Position numbers and translations under genes: made by a program. From NCBI GenBank assembly GCA_937957775.1, contig CALFXV010000043.1:1-10412 (forward strand): a stretch of DNA of 10,412 nucleotides, given 5' to 3'. The first letter of the stretch is position 1; each line of letters opens with the position of its first letter. Shown here piece by piece: positions 1 to 6,797 of this stretch. Origin of the DNA: an uncultured Methylotenera sp. Its GTDB lineage: Bacteria; Pseudomonadota; Gammaproteobacteria; Burkholderiales; Methylophilaceae. The notes under the pieces were generated by a model. The model was not told the DNA's origin. It made no database searches and saw only the letters and a list, made by a program, of their open reading frames with translations.

Positions 1-767
1 GTAAGACCAGTTTGGTAGCGGGAGCCGGTTTATTAGGCCTCTCATTGCCAGCGTTTGCTGAAGGTGCTGCCATTCTTCAGTCTAGCGATTTTGTTGGTAT
101 TTCGTTTTGGCTAATCTCAATGGCGTTGATTGCATCAACCGCGTTCTTTTTTCTTGAGCGTGACCGCGTTGCCGGTAAATGGAAAACATCACTAACGGTA
201 TCCGGTTTGGTTACCCTTATTGCTGCGGTGCACTATTTCTACATGCGCGACGTTTGGGTGGCAACGGGTTCTACGCCAACCGTATATCGCTACATCGATT
301 GGCTAATTACGGTGCCATTGTTAATGATTGAGTTTTACTTAATCTTAGCCGCCATCGCTAAAGTGCCAGTAGGCGTGTTTTGGCGTCTAATGATAGGTAC
401 CTTGGTCATGTTGGTTGGTGGTTATGCCGGTGAAGCAGGCTATTTAGCCGTGATGCCAGCGTTCATCATCGGTATGCTAGGTTGGTTCTACATTCTTTGG
501 GAAATTTTTGCAGGCGAAGCCAGCAAAATTAACGCCGGTCAGGCACCAAAAAATGTGCAATCTGCATTTAGTTTGATGAGATGGATTGTGACCATTGGTT
601 GGGCAATTTACCCACTAGGTTACTACTTCGGTTACCTAACCGGTTCAGATCCTGCAGACAGCATGAAAGCATTAAATATCGTGTACAACCTTGCTGACGT
701 TTTAAACAAGATTGCATTCGGTGTAATCATTTGGTCAGTAGCTGTATCTGAAAGTGAAAAAAAATAA
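1..767 (+). CDS. Proteorhodopsin, green-absorbing light-driven proton pump (5' end cut off by window)
   Basis: Seven-helix retinal protein of the inner membrane that pumps protons outward in light. The frame is open to the window edge, and a TTG at 12 is not the real start: Lys-Thr-Ser before it extends a signal peptide ending near LPAFA, so the true start lies just upstream. Counting from the TTG, helix C has RYIDWLITVPLL with the proton acceptor Asp96 (GAT at 297-299), Thr100 and the donor Glu107, the DTE set of proton pumps. The tuning position is Leu104 (TTA at 321-323), equivalent to Leu105 of the marine green form; Gln there would give blue. His74, which pairs with the acceptor Asp in proteorhodopsins, is present. 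The retinal Schiff-base lysine is Lys233 (AAG at 708-710) in LADVLNKIAFG. The gene ends with tandem TAA TAA and its own terminator. Family and function are very secure; the absorption colour is inferred from one residue. Confidence 0.97.
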   Translation, partial: KTSLVAGAGLLGLSLPAFAEGAAILQSSDFVGISFWLISMALIASTAFFFLERDRVAGKWKTSLTVSGLVTLIAAVHYFYMRDVWVATGSTPTVYRYIDWLITVPLLMIEFYLILAAIAKVPVGVFWRLMIGTLVMLVGGYAGEAGYLAVMPAFIIGMLGWFYILWEIFAGEASKINAGQAPKNVQSAFSLMRWIVTIGWAIYPLGYYFGYLTGSDPADSMKALNIVYNLADVLNKIAFGVIIWSVAVSESEKK

Positions 768-792
768 TAAGCAAGACTAAGTAGTCATGCAG

Positions 793-845
793 GTGGGCAC
801 GGATTTTTTTGTTAAATACAAAATGATGCGTGCCCACATTTTTTT
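793..845 (+). terminator. Rho-independent terminator after proteorhodopsin
   Basis: A perfect 9-base stem, GTGGGCACG (793-801) with CGTGCCCAC (829-837), is followed after one A by seven Ts (839-845). An inner stem, TTTTGT (807-812) with ACAAAA (818-823), can lengthen the hairpin. It sits 26 bases after the first stop codon of the rhodopsin gene. This implies that most rhodopsin transcripts end here, and that the crt genes downstream need their own promoter. Confidence 0.88.
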
Positions 846-1049
846 GGCTAAATAGCCGAGCGCTATGCAAAAATAATGCAGCTGCTTGACCAATGTCAGC
901 TAAGCTTGCCTTGGCTTCGCAGTGGATGATGCAAGCCATTTTATCGCCCTATGCAATCAACATGAATAAACTAGGCTGCCACCGTGCGGCTAATTAAATG
1001 GGCAACATAAAGATGACTATTAATCAGTCTGGTCTAGTGATCACCTAAA
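846..1049 (+). promoter_or_regulatory. Leader region of the crtI-crtB-crtY-blh operon, promoter not resolved
   Basis: The terminator upstream means a promoter for the crt operon should lie in this stretch of about 200 bases. I found no pair of boxes with good matches at proper spacing; TTGACC at 886-891 has no partner -10. The clearest structure is a near-palindrome at 1015-1029, GACT-ATTAATC-AGTC, about 20 bases before the GTG start, which could be an operator or a small hairpin. Short reading frames here lack ribosome sites and are not called. Confidence 0.35.
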
Positions 1050-2543
1050 GTGCAAAAACAGACTAAACAAGCCGTGGTAATCGGCGCTGGATTTGGCGGC
1101 ATCGCTGCTGCCCTTAGGTTACGAGCAAAAGGTTACCGTGTCACCGTCATCGATCGCAGCCCTATGTTGGGTGGTCGCGCGCAAGTGTTTGTGCGCAACG
1201 GTTACACCCACGATGCTGGCCCAACAGTTATCACAGCCCCGTTCTTACTTGCCGAGCTATTTGAACTGTTCGGTGAAAAAATTGAACAACACATTAAGCT
1301 GGTACCGTTGACCCCTTGGTACCGCTTCTACTTTCAAGATAAGACCACGTTTGATTATGGCGGCACCTTGGAAGACACCCTGTCGGAAATAGATAAAATA
1401 GAGCCCAAAGACAAGGCCGGTTATTTAAAACTGCTGCGGCATTCGCAGGCTATTTTTGACATAGCCTTTACCCAATTATCGGCCAGGCCATTTCACCAAT
1501 TTTTCTTAATGCTAACGTTGATCCCCAAGTTGATCGTATTAAAAAGCTACGAATCGGTTTGGGCAATGGTCTCCAGGCATTTAAGCCACGCCAAGTTGCG
1601 CCTTGCCTTTTCAATACAACCCTTGCTGGTTGGCGGCAATCCGTTTTCAACCACCAGTATTTATGGCTTAATTCATTACCTAGAACGGGCTTACGGGGTC
1701 TTTTTTGCCATGGGAGGAACCGGTGCCATAGTCAGTGCACTTAAAGGCCTGATGGAAAGAAACGGCATTTCCATCGTTTTAAACGCGACCGTTAAAAAAT
1801 TGATGATTGAGCAAGGCCGTGTCACAGGCTTGTTGTTAGAAAATGGCGAACACCACCCAGCCGATTTAATCGTCGCTAATGCCGATGCCACCTACCTGTA
1901 TCAACACATGCTGGATCAAAAAGATGTAGCGCTGTCCTCTAAAATTAAACTTAAAGTGGCGCATTATTCCATGGGCTTATTTGTGGTTTACTTTGGCGCC
2001 ACCCGTCAGTATCCGCAGGTGGCGCACCATACTATTTGGTTGGGGAAAACTTACCAATCTTTACTGGAAAATATATTTGATAAAAAAATCCTATCCGAGG
2101 ATTTTTCACTTTATCTGCATAGACCCACTGCCACTGACTCCAGTTTTGCGCCTGCAGGTTGCGACAGTTTTTATGTACTTTGCCCCGTGCCTAATTTACA
2201 AGGCGACATCGATTGGGCCACAGAAGGCGAGCGACTTAAAGATAGAATTATTGATGCGCTGGATAAGACCATATTGCCGGAATTAAAAAAATGCATCACA
2301 GACGATTTCTACATGACGCCTAAAGACTTTAAGCAAGATTACTTAAGCACGCATGGCGCGGGTTTTTCCATCGCTCCCTTGTTTAGGCAATCGGCTTGGT
2401 TCCGTTTTCATAACAAGGCCGAGGGCATCAAGCACTTATACTTAACCGGAGCCGGAACCCACCCAGGCGCAGGCTTGCCTGGGGTGCTGTGCTCAGCCAA
2501 AGTGCTGGACAAACTTATTCCTGCAGAAGCGGATTTTAAATGA
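1050..2543 (+). CDS. crtI: Phytoene desaturase, CrtI type (phytoene to lycopene)
   Basis: FAD-dependent, membrane-associated desaturase that introduces the double bonds turning colourless phytoene into lycopene. The 497-residue length is normal for bacterial CrtI. The N-terminal dinucleotide-binding motif VVIGAGFGG lies at residues 9-17, followed by the second-strand acid in TVIDRSPMLGGRAQ. The C-terminal bacterial phytoene dehydrogenase signature is clear near residues 457-485 (GIKHLYLTGAGTHPGAGLPG). The start is GTG at 1050: an in-frame TGA at 1038 excludes longer versions, and the FAD motif leaves little room for a shorter one. No good Shine-Dalgarno precedes it, so initiation may be weak. 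It is first in the operon and its stop overlaps the crtB start as ATGA. Diapophytoene desaturases are relatives, but the crtB/crtY/blh context argues for the C40 route. Confidence 0.95.
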   Translation: MQKQTKQAVVIGAGFGGIAAALRLRAKGYRVTVIDRSPMLGGRAQVFVRNGYTHDAGPTVITAPFLLAELFELFGEKIEQHIKLVPLTPWYRFYFQDKTTFDYGGTLEDTLSEIDKIEPKDKAGYLKLLRHSQAIFDIAFTQLSARPFHQFFLMLTLIPKLIVLKSYESVWAMVSRHLSHAKLRLAFSIQPLLVGGNPFSTTSIYGLIHYLERAYGVFFAMGGTGAIVSALKGLMERNGISIVLNATVKKLMIEQGRVTGLLLENGEHHPADLIVANADATYLYQHMLDQKDVALSSKIKLKVAHYSMGLFVVYFGATRQYPQVAHHTIWLGKTYQSLLENIFDKKILSEDFSLYLHRPTATDSSFAPAGCDSFYVLCPVPNLQGDIDWATEGERLKDRIIDALDKTILPELKKCITDDFYMTPKDFKQDYLSTHGAGFSIAPLFRQSAWFRFHNKAEGIKHLYLTGAGTHPGAGLPGVLCSAKVLDKLIPAEADFK

Positions 2544-3475
2544 CACAGCTTGCTAATCAGCAAATCGATTACCTAAAGGAATCCAATCAAGTTTTATCGA
2601 ATAAGGGTAAAACGTTTTCTTGGGCTAAGTTTTTATTGACTAAAAAACAAGCTAATAGGGCCGTTCGCTTGTATCGATTTTGTCGGTTTATAGACGATTT
2701 GGGCGACGAATACACCAGCAAAAAATCGGCCAAACTGGCATTGGATAAAATAACTGATGATTTAAAAAACGGTGCATCAACTGACCCCATCGCTGCCGAT
2801 GCCATTGCATTGTTTAGTGAGTGCCAAATTGACGTTGGCGTCCCCATTCTATTTATTGAAGGGGTGCTGTCGGATTTGCAGCGAGTAAGAATTAAAAACG
2901 AACAAGAATTGATTGTTTATTGTTATCAAGTGGCGGGCACGGTGGGCTTGATGATGAGTAAAATTTTGGATGTGAATGACCCAAGAGCGTTAGCGCATGC
3001 TATTGATTTAGGCATAGCCATGCAAATCACCAACATATGCCGAGACGTCACGGAAGACGCCCATCTTAAGCGCCGGTATTTGCCAGCCAGCTTGATAGGC
3101 GACTTGGAGCCCGCGCAACTGATTAATCCGGACCTAGCCACGCAAGCTAAATTGCGGACCACATTAAAATCGCTACTGCAGCTGGCAGACCAGTATTACA
3201 AGAGTGGTTACGAAGGCCTCTGTTTTATCACCCTGCGATCTAGATTGAGCATTGCCATAGCCTCATCCTTGTATAGGCAAATAGGCCTTATTTTGAAAAA
3301 ACAACAATACGAATGTTGGCGTTTTAGATCGGTTGCATCGCCCAGTCTTAAGCTGAAATTAAGCTTTAAAATTGTCATGACATCCTTGCTGGATAGGGAT
3401 TTTTTTAATTACAAAAATCCTCACAAACAATTTTTGCATCTGGCCATTAAAAAGATGCCTTATGTCCACGCCTAG
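2540..3475 (+). CDS. crtB: Phytoene synthase (two GGPP to phytoene)
   Basis: Head-to-head prenyl transferase of the squalene/phytoene synthase family, making the first C40 carotene from two geranylgeranyl diphosphates. Both magnesium-binding acidic motifs are present: DDLGD at residues 52-56, within RFCRFIDDLGDE, and DVTED at residues 169-173, within QITNICRDVTEDAHLKRRYLP. The 311-residue length fits the family. The ATG overlaps the crtI stop by four bases and has only a weak ribosome site, so translation is probably coupled to crtI. The 3' end overlaps crtY by 14 bases. A squalene synthase is a conceivable alternative, but flanking crtI and crtY make phytoene synthase by far the better call. 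Confidence 0.95.
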   Translation: MTQLANQQIDYLKESNQVLSNKGKTFSWAKFLLTKKQANRAVRLYRFCRFIDDLGDEYTSKKSAKLALDKITDDLKNGASTDPIAADAIALFSECQIDVGVPILFIEGVLSDLQRVRIKNEQELIVYCYQVAGTVGLMMSKILDVNDPRALAHAIDLGIAMQITNICRDVTEDAHLKRRYLPASLIGDLEPAQLINPDLATQAKLRTTLKSLLQLADQYYKSGYEGLCFITLRSRLSIAIASSLYRQIGLILKKQQYECWRFRSVASPSLKLKLSFKIVMTSLLDRDFFNYKNPHKQFLHLAIKKMPYVHA

Positions 3476-4628
3476 CGCATACGATCTCATTATTATTGGT
3501 GGCGGCTGCGCGGGCTTGAGTCTGGCCTCCAATCTAGCCAAGTTGCCTGGTGCCGTGCCTAAGGTGCTGGTGCTAGAGCAGCGCCTGCAATACCGCAACG
3601 ACAGAACCTGGTGTTTTTGGGACACGGCAAACGCAGCGTGCAAATCTTTGGTGACCCACGCATGGCCAACATTCCGTATTAAAGATACGCAGCAAGACCA
3701 TGCCTACGATGCCTTAAAGCACCCTTACCTGATGTTGGCGAGTGACGTTTTTTATAATCAAGCCCTGGCGGACATTGATCGTTGCTCGAATACTCAGCTG
3801 TTGCTGGGTGAAGAAATCATAGGCGCAGCCGTAAAAGTAAACCAAGCATGGCAGGTCAAAACGGCAAGTGGCGAGTACTCCGCTAAATGGCTAGTGGATA
3901 CCCGCCCACATCGCGATACGATGGAAAGCGATTCGGTTCTTTGGCAGTCTTTTTTTGGACAAGAAATAGCCTTGGATGAGGCCCATTTTGATGGCGATCA
4001 ATGCGTGCTCATGGATTTTGACGATGGCTTTGCAAACGGCTTGGCCTTCGTCTATTTTTTACCCACATCGTCCAAGCAAGCGCTGATTGAATACACGGTA
4101 TTTTCTGAGTATCGCTATAACAAGGAAGCCTTGCAGTCTATGCTTATGCAGGCGGTCGAAAAATACACAGGCCAAATAGCGCATCGAGTCGTGAGGGAGG
4201 AGTGCGGTGTGTTGCCTATGGGCAATAAGCGCATACTGGCGCATCAGGACCCTAGCTACGTCTTTTCTGGTTTGTACGCAGGAGGAGCGCGGCCCAGTTC
4301 AGGTTATGCCTTTCAACGCATCCAAGCTTGGGCTCAGGCCTGTGCCGTGAGCTTGGTTGAGCAGAATCGATTGCTGCCATTTGCAAAAGACAAATGGCTA
4401 CAACGGTTCATGGACGATTTATTTTTATACGTCATTAAAAGTCAGCCTAAAATGGCTAGCACCTTATTTAAGGCCTTGTTCAAGCATTGCCCGCTTCCGG
4501 CTTTAGTAAGATTTATGTCGGATCAAGCCAGTTTGTATGACGCTTTTTGTGTCATGAAGTCCTTGCCAACTATTCTGTTTATTCAATCCTTACCGCGTTA
4601 TCTGCTGCACAAGCTACGCAAACATTAA
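3462..4628 (+). CDS. crtY: Lycopene beta-cyclase, CrtY type (lycopene to beta-carotene)
   Basis: Flavoprotein that closes beta-ionone rings at both ends of lycopene, giving beta-carotene, the substrate of Blh. The N-terminal FAD motif IIIGGGCAGLSLA is at residues 10-22. Next come the cyclase motif NDRTWCFWD (46-54), MDFDDG (184-189), FVYFLP followed by IEYTVFSE (196-216), GVLPMG (249-254), and the conserved ARPSSGYAF (276-284) of the CrtY/CrtL family. The length of 388 residues is usual. The start codon lies inside crtB with a 14-base overlap and a poor ribosome site, which suggests translational coupling. No heterodimeric CrtYc/CrtYd pattern is seen, so this is the single-chain soluble-fold type. 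Confidence 0.94.
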   Translation: MSTPSAYDLIIIGGGCAGLSLASNLAKLPGAVPKVLVLEQRLQYRNDRTWCFWDTANAACKSLVTHAWPTFRIKDTQQDHAYDALKHPYLMLASDVFYNQALADIDRCSNTQLLLGEEIIGAAVKVNQAWQVKTASGEYSAKWLVDTRPHRDTMESDSVLWQSFFGQEIALDEAHFDGDQCVLMDFDDGFANGLAFVYFLPTSSKQALIEYTVFSEYRYNKEALQSMLMQAVEKYTGQIAHRVVREECGVLPMGNKRILAHQDPSYVFSGLYAGGARPSSGYAFQRIQAWAQACAVSLVEQNRLLPFAKDKWLQRFMDDLFLYVIKSQPKMASTLFKALFKHCPLPALVRFMSDQASLYDAFCVMKSLPTILFIQSLPRYLLHKLRKH

Positions 4629-4639
4629 GGTCGAATTGA

Positions 4640-5515
4640 ATGAATAAATGGCTGCACATGCAAAGTAATCTACTCATATTGATGGGGCTGTTAGTGGCTT
4701 TTTTTGCCCATGGCATGGGCCTGCAAGTTCAAGCTAGCTGGTTGTTTGTCTCGCTGGGCGCCATCGTTTTGCTGGGGGTGCCGCATGGCTCTTTGGATGT
4801 GCTTTTTGCCCTTCGTGCTTACGAGCTAAACAGCTTGAAGACTTGGGTCGTTTTTTTAATGGCCTATTTGCTGGTTGCCATGGGCATCATTTTGCTATGG
4901 TTGCTGTTGCCGGTTTGGTTTTTTATCGGCTTTTTGATTTTTTCTGCCTTGCATTTTTCAGACGACTTAAATACCCCTAATCATATGTTGATAAAGCTAA
5001 GTTATGGGGCCGCGGTGATTTGTTTACCCAGCATCGTGCACGGTGAAGCGCTGGTTGGCTTGTACGCCTTATTTGTTGACGCCAGCGTCGCTCACCGTAT
5101 CGTGACCGTAAGCCAATGGCTTAACTACCCCATTCTATTTTTAATGGGGATCCTGTTATTTAATCGGCAGATAAACATTAGGGAGAAATTGGATGCGTAT
5201 GCGGTCTTAGCCATCATGACCTTGTTGCCGCCTATATTGGCTTTTGCTGTCTATTTTTGTTTAATGCACAGTGCCCGCCACTTGATAAGAAGCCATGCCT
5301 TCTTTGGCAAGTTAAATGCCCGTCTTTTTATCATGGCACTGGTCTTGCCTACTTTAGCGGTCATCATCATGGCATGCGCTGTTTGGTTTTTTACCACAAC
5401 GCGCACCTTTGAATCAGACTTGATCAGAATGGTCTTTATTGGGCTGGCTGCCCTGACTTTTCCGCATGCTTGGGTGCTTAAACAATCCAAGTTTACTGCG
5501 CAATTTCGTAAATAA
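4640..5515 (+). CDS. blh: Beta-carotene 15,15'-dioxygenase, Brp/Blh family (makes retinal)
   Basis: Integral membrane iron enzyme that splits beta-carotene into two retinal molecules, the rhodopsin chromophore. The 291-residue chain is strongly hydrophobic with several membrane helices. It carries the family's scattered histidines: GVPHGSLD (His49), SALHFSDD (His105), VHGE (His134), MHSARH (His210 and His214) and FPHAW (His276). In the studied family member, histidines of this kind bind the iron; which ones do so here is inferred. AAGG overlaps the crtY stop and lies 9 bases before the ATG, a reasonable ribosome site. It is the last enzyme of the pathway in this operon, which confirms that the carotene is used for retinal rather than only as a pigment. 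Confidence 0.94.
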   Translation: MNKWLHMQSNLLILMGLLVAFFAHGMGLQVQASWLFVSLGAIVLLGVPHGSLDVLFALRAYELNSLKTWVVFLMAYLLVAMGIILLWLLLPVWFFIGFLIFSALHFSDDLNTPNHMLIKLSYGAAVICLPSIVHGEALVGLYALFVDASVAHRIVTVSQWLNYPILFLMGILLFNRQINIREKLDAYAVLAIMTLLPPILAFAVYFCLMHSARHLIRSHAFFGKLNARLFIMALVLPTLAVIIMACAVWFFTTTRTFESDLIRMVFIGLAALTFPHAWVLKQSKFTAQFRK

Positions 5516-5554
5516 ATCCCATAATTAGCCTGTGAGGCTAGGAAAGTAAGCAAA

Positions 5555-6187
5555 ATGAAATTCGCGGCAGTGCTATTATCGGTCATCACCCTATTATTTA
5601 GCGCAGACAAGGCCATGGCCACAGAAGAAGCAAAATACAGCCTCATCGAAAAAGATGGCGCATTTGAAGTGCGTGCCTACGACAGTAAAATCATTGCTGA
5701 AGTCATGGTTGAGGGGGACATGAGCGATGCCACCAGCGCAGGGTTTCGCTTATTAGCCGACTACATTTTTGGCAACAACACAGCGGCTTCTGGTAGAAGC
5801 GAAAAAATCAGCATGACCACGCCGGTAACGGTGGAGAACCGGTCAGAAAAAATAGCCATGACCGCCCCGGTGGCCATACAATCCGAACAAAAAGGTTGGC
5901 GTGTGTGGTTTGTAATGCCTAGACACTACACCTTAGCGACGCTCCCTAAACCCAACAATCCGCTAGTGGTGATCAAGCCCATCGCATCTAAGCACTATGC
6001 CGTGTTGCGCTTTTCTGGATTAGTGGACGACGAAAAAAAGCAGGCTAAAGAAAAAGAGCTGAGAGCTTGGCTGACTGCTAAACGTATGACCAGCAACGGT
6101 CAAGCAGAGTTGGCACGCTATAACCCACCCTGGACCTTACCCTTTTTAAGGCGTAACGAAGTGTTGTTGGAAATAACCAGCGACTAA
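5555..6187 (+). CDS. Exported SOUL-family heme-binding protein
   Basis: SOUL/HBP family member of 210 residues. Residues 1-22 form a signal peptide (charged start, hydrophobic core, AMA before Thr-Glu), with no lipobox, so a soluble periplasmic protein is expected. The SOUL fold shows in YSLIEKDGAFEVRAY near residue 28 and in two copies of SEKIxMTxPV, at 82-91 and 97-106, an exact 15-residue period that bacterial SOUL proteins often show. The segment WRVWFVMPRHY and the C-terminal NPPWTLPFLRRNEVLLEI also match the family. Vertebrate members bind heme; the role in bacteria is poorly known. AGGAAAG lies 8 bases before the ATG. The gene starts 39 bases after blh with no terminator between, so it may share the crt transcript. 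A 6-base hairpin (5526-5540) sits just before the ribosome site. Confidence 0.88.
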   Translation: MKFAAVLLSVITLLFSADKAMATEEAKYSLIEKDGAFEVRAYDSKIIAEVMVEGDMSDATSAGFRLLADYIFGNNTAASGRSEKISMTTPVTVENRSEKIAMTAPVAIQSEQKGWRVWFVMPRHYTLATLPKPNNPLVVIKPIASKHYAVLRFSGLVDDEKKQAKEKELRAWLTAKRMTSNGQAELARYNPPWTLPFLRRNEVLLEITSD

Positions 6188-6203
6188 TGCAAGGTAAAAA
6201 AGA

Positions 6204-6254
6204 GGGGCACTGTTTAAGGTGCCCCGAGTTGAGATGCTATCTCAAGGAGAGATA
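6204..6254. repeat. Two hairpins after the SOUL gene, possible weak terminator
   Basis: GGGGCAC (6204-6210) pairs with GTGCCCC (6219-6225) around an 8-base loop. A second hairpin pairs TATCTC (6238-6243) with GAGATA (6249-6254). No T run follows on the plus strand. A run of As precedes the first hairpin, so its classic terminator orientation is the minus strand, where no gene is seen to end. It may slow transcription or protect the 3' end of the crt-blh-SOUL message. Confidence 0.4.
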
Positions 6255-6302
6255 AGGCTTATTTTAAATTTTGTATATGACAGCAATATGAAAAGTACAA
6301 GA

Positions 6303-6333
6303 TTGAAAAGAGGCGATTGGTTAGTGTCATAAA
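6303..6333 (+). promoter_or_regulatory. Weak candidate promoter for the small gene at 6405
   Basis: TTGAAA (6303-6308) resembles a -35 box and CATAAA (6328-6333) a -10 box. The 19-base spacing is longer than ideal and the -10 match is only fair. It lies in the gap between the SOUL gene and the small gene, where a promoter is expected if the hairpins upstream end transcription. Confidence 0.2.
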
Positions 6334-6364
6334 TGTGTAACCTACGCGGCAATTAAAATCGATA

Positions 6365-6401
6365 CACTCACCCTTGTTAGAAATAACTAAACAAGGGAGT
6401 G
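6365..6401 (+). promoter_or_regulatory. Hairpin that buries the ribosome binding site of the next gene
   Basis: CACTC (6365-6369) pairs with GAGTG (6397-6401), then CCTTGTT (6372-6378) with AACAAGG (6390-6396), then AG (6379-6380) with CT (6387-6388), around the loop AAATAA. Two bases (6370-6371) and one base (6389) bulge. The GGGAG ribosome site (6395-6399) for the ATG at 6405 lies in the right arm. No T run follows, so it is not a terminator. A translational switch is inferred, not shown. Confidence 0.5.
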
Positions 6402-6404
6402 AGC

Positions 6405-6707
6405 ATGAAAATTAAACCGCCGGCCGACGAATACTTAGAAAAAGCCAAAGAATTAAGCGAAGACGAATCGCAACGTCTATTGAGCAGAATGCGCGGAAAG
6501 CCAGCTCGAAAATTAGAAGATAAAAAACTAAGTACACTAGAGGCATTGGCCATACAGCTAGAGATAGACGACGAATTGTTGTCAGAATGGCGCAAAAATA
6601 TGTTTGCCATTAAAGAGAAGGAAGCTAAAAAAGCCGCTAAGGAAGCAGAAGCCAAAGAGAAATCGGAAAAACAAAAGGCAGAGAAGTTAAATAAAGGAAA
6701 AAATTAA
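6405..6707 (+). CDS. Small highly charged helical protein of unknown function
   Basis: A 100-residue protein that I do not recognise as a named family, although its first 70 residues look like a conserved domain. Residues 1-68 begin MKIKPPADEYLEKAKEL and contain RLLSRMRGK (24-32), a segment LEDKKLSTLEALAIQLEI (37-54) and DDELLSEW (55-62). Residues 69-100 are a Lys/Glu/Ala-rich helix or coiled-coil tail of low complexity. No signal peptide, membrane segment or cysteine is present. ATG at 6405 is chosen because GGGAG lies 5 bases upstream; the GTG at 6399 overlaps that ribosome site. The gene stands alone between a hairpin leader and a strong terminator. A nucleic-acid or protein-binding role is possible but only a guess. 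Confidence 0.75.
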   Translation: MKIKPPADEYLEKAKELSEDESQRLLSRMRGKPARKLEDKKLSTLEALAIQLEIDDELLSEWRKNMFAIKEKEAKKAAKEAEAKEKSEKQKAEKLNKGKN

Positions 6708-6716
6708 GGCCAAACC

Positions 6717-6761
6717 AAGCCGGCTATCAGCAAACCGGCCGGCTTTAAGTGAGCGTTTTTT
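6717..6761 (+). terminator. Upstream hairpin with delayed T run after the small gene
   Basis: AAGCCGG (6717-6723) pairs with CCGGCTT (6739-6745). A six-T run occurs at 6756-6761, ten bases beyond the stem, which is farther than usual. It may assist the stronger terminator directly downstream or serve partly as an end for the converging minus-strand transcript. Confidence 0.4.
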
Positions 6762-6765
6762 AATC

Positions 6766-6797
6766 AAGCACCGGCAAATTATTGCGGGTGCTTTTTT
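6766..6797 (+). terminator. Strong rho-independent terminator, overlapping the end of the parA-like gene
   Basis: AAGCACC (6766-6772) pairs with GGTGCTT (6787-6793). After one G-G mismatch, GCAA (6774-6777) pairs with TTGC (6782-6785) around the loop ATTA. Six Ts follow (6792-6797). It closes the plus-strand unit of the small gene. The last two Ts fall in the stop codon of the minus-strand gene. Confidence 0.85.

Noticed and set aside
727..939. 70-codon minus-strand frame from the end of the rhodopsin gene into the gap
   Set aside because: It reads across the rhodopsin 3' end and the whole terminator hairpin, has no ribosome site, and its protein resembles no family; antisense shadow.
846..960. 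Short plus-strand frames of 11 and 17 codons considered as attenuator leader peptides for crtI
   Set aside because: No ribosome sites, no run of a regulatory amino acid and no paired terminator/antiterminator before crtI.
5795..5872. 45-base near-repeat considered as a possible recent duplication
   Set aside because: The doubled SEKIxMTxPV motif is a regular feature of bacterial SOUL proteins, so it is structural rather than a new event.
6377..6655. 92-codon minus-strand frame opposite the small charged gene
   Set aside because: Serine/leucine-rich antisense of a Lys/Glu-rich coding strand, a common artefact; the plus frame has the ribosome site.
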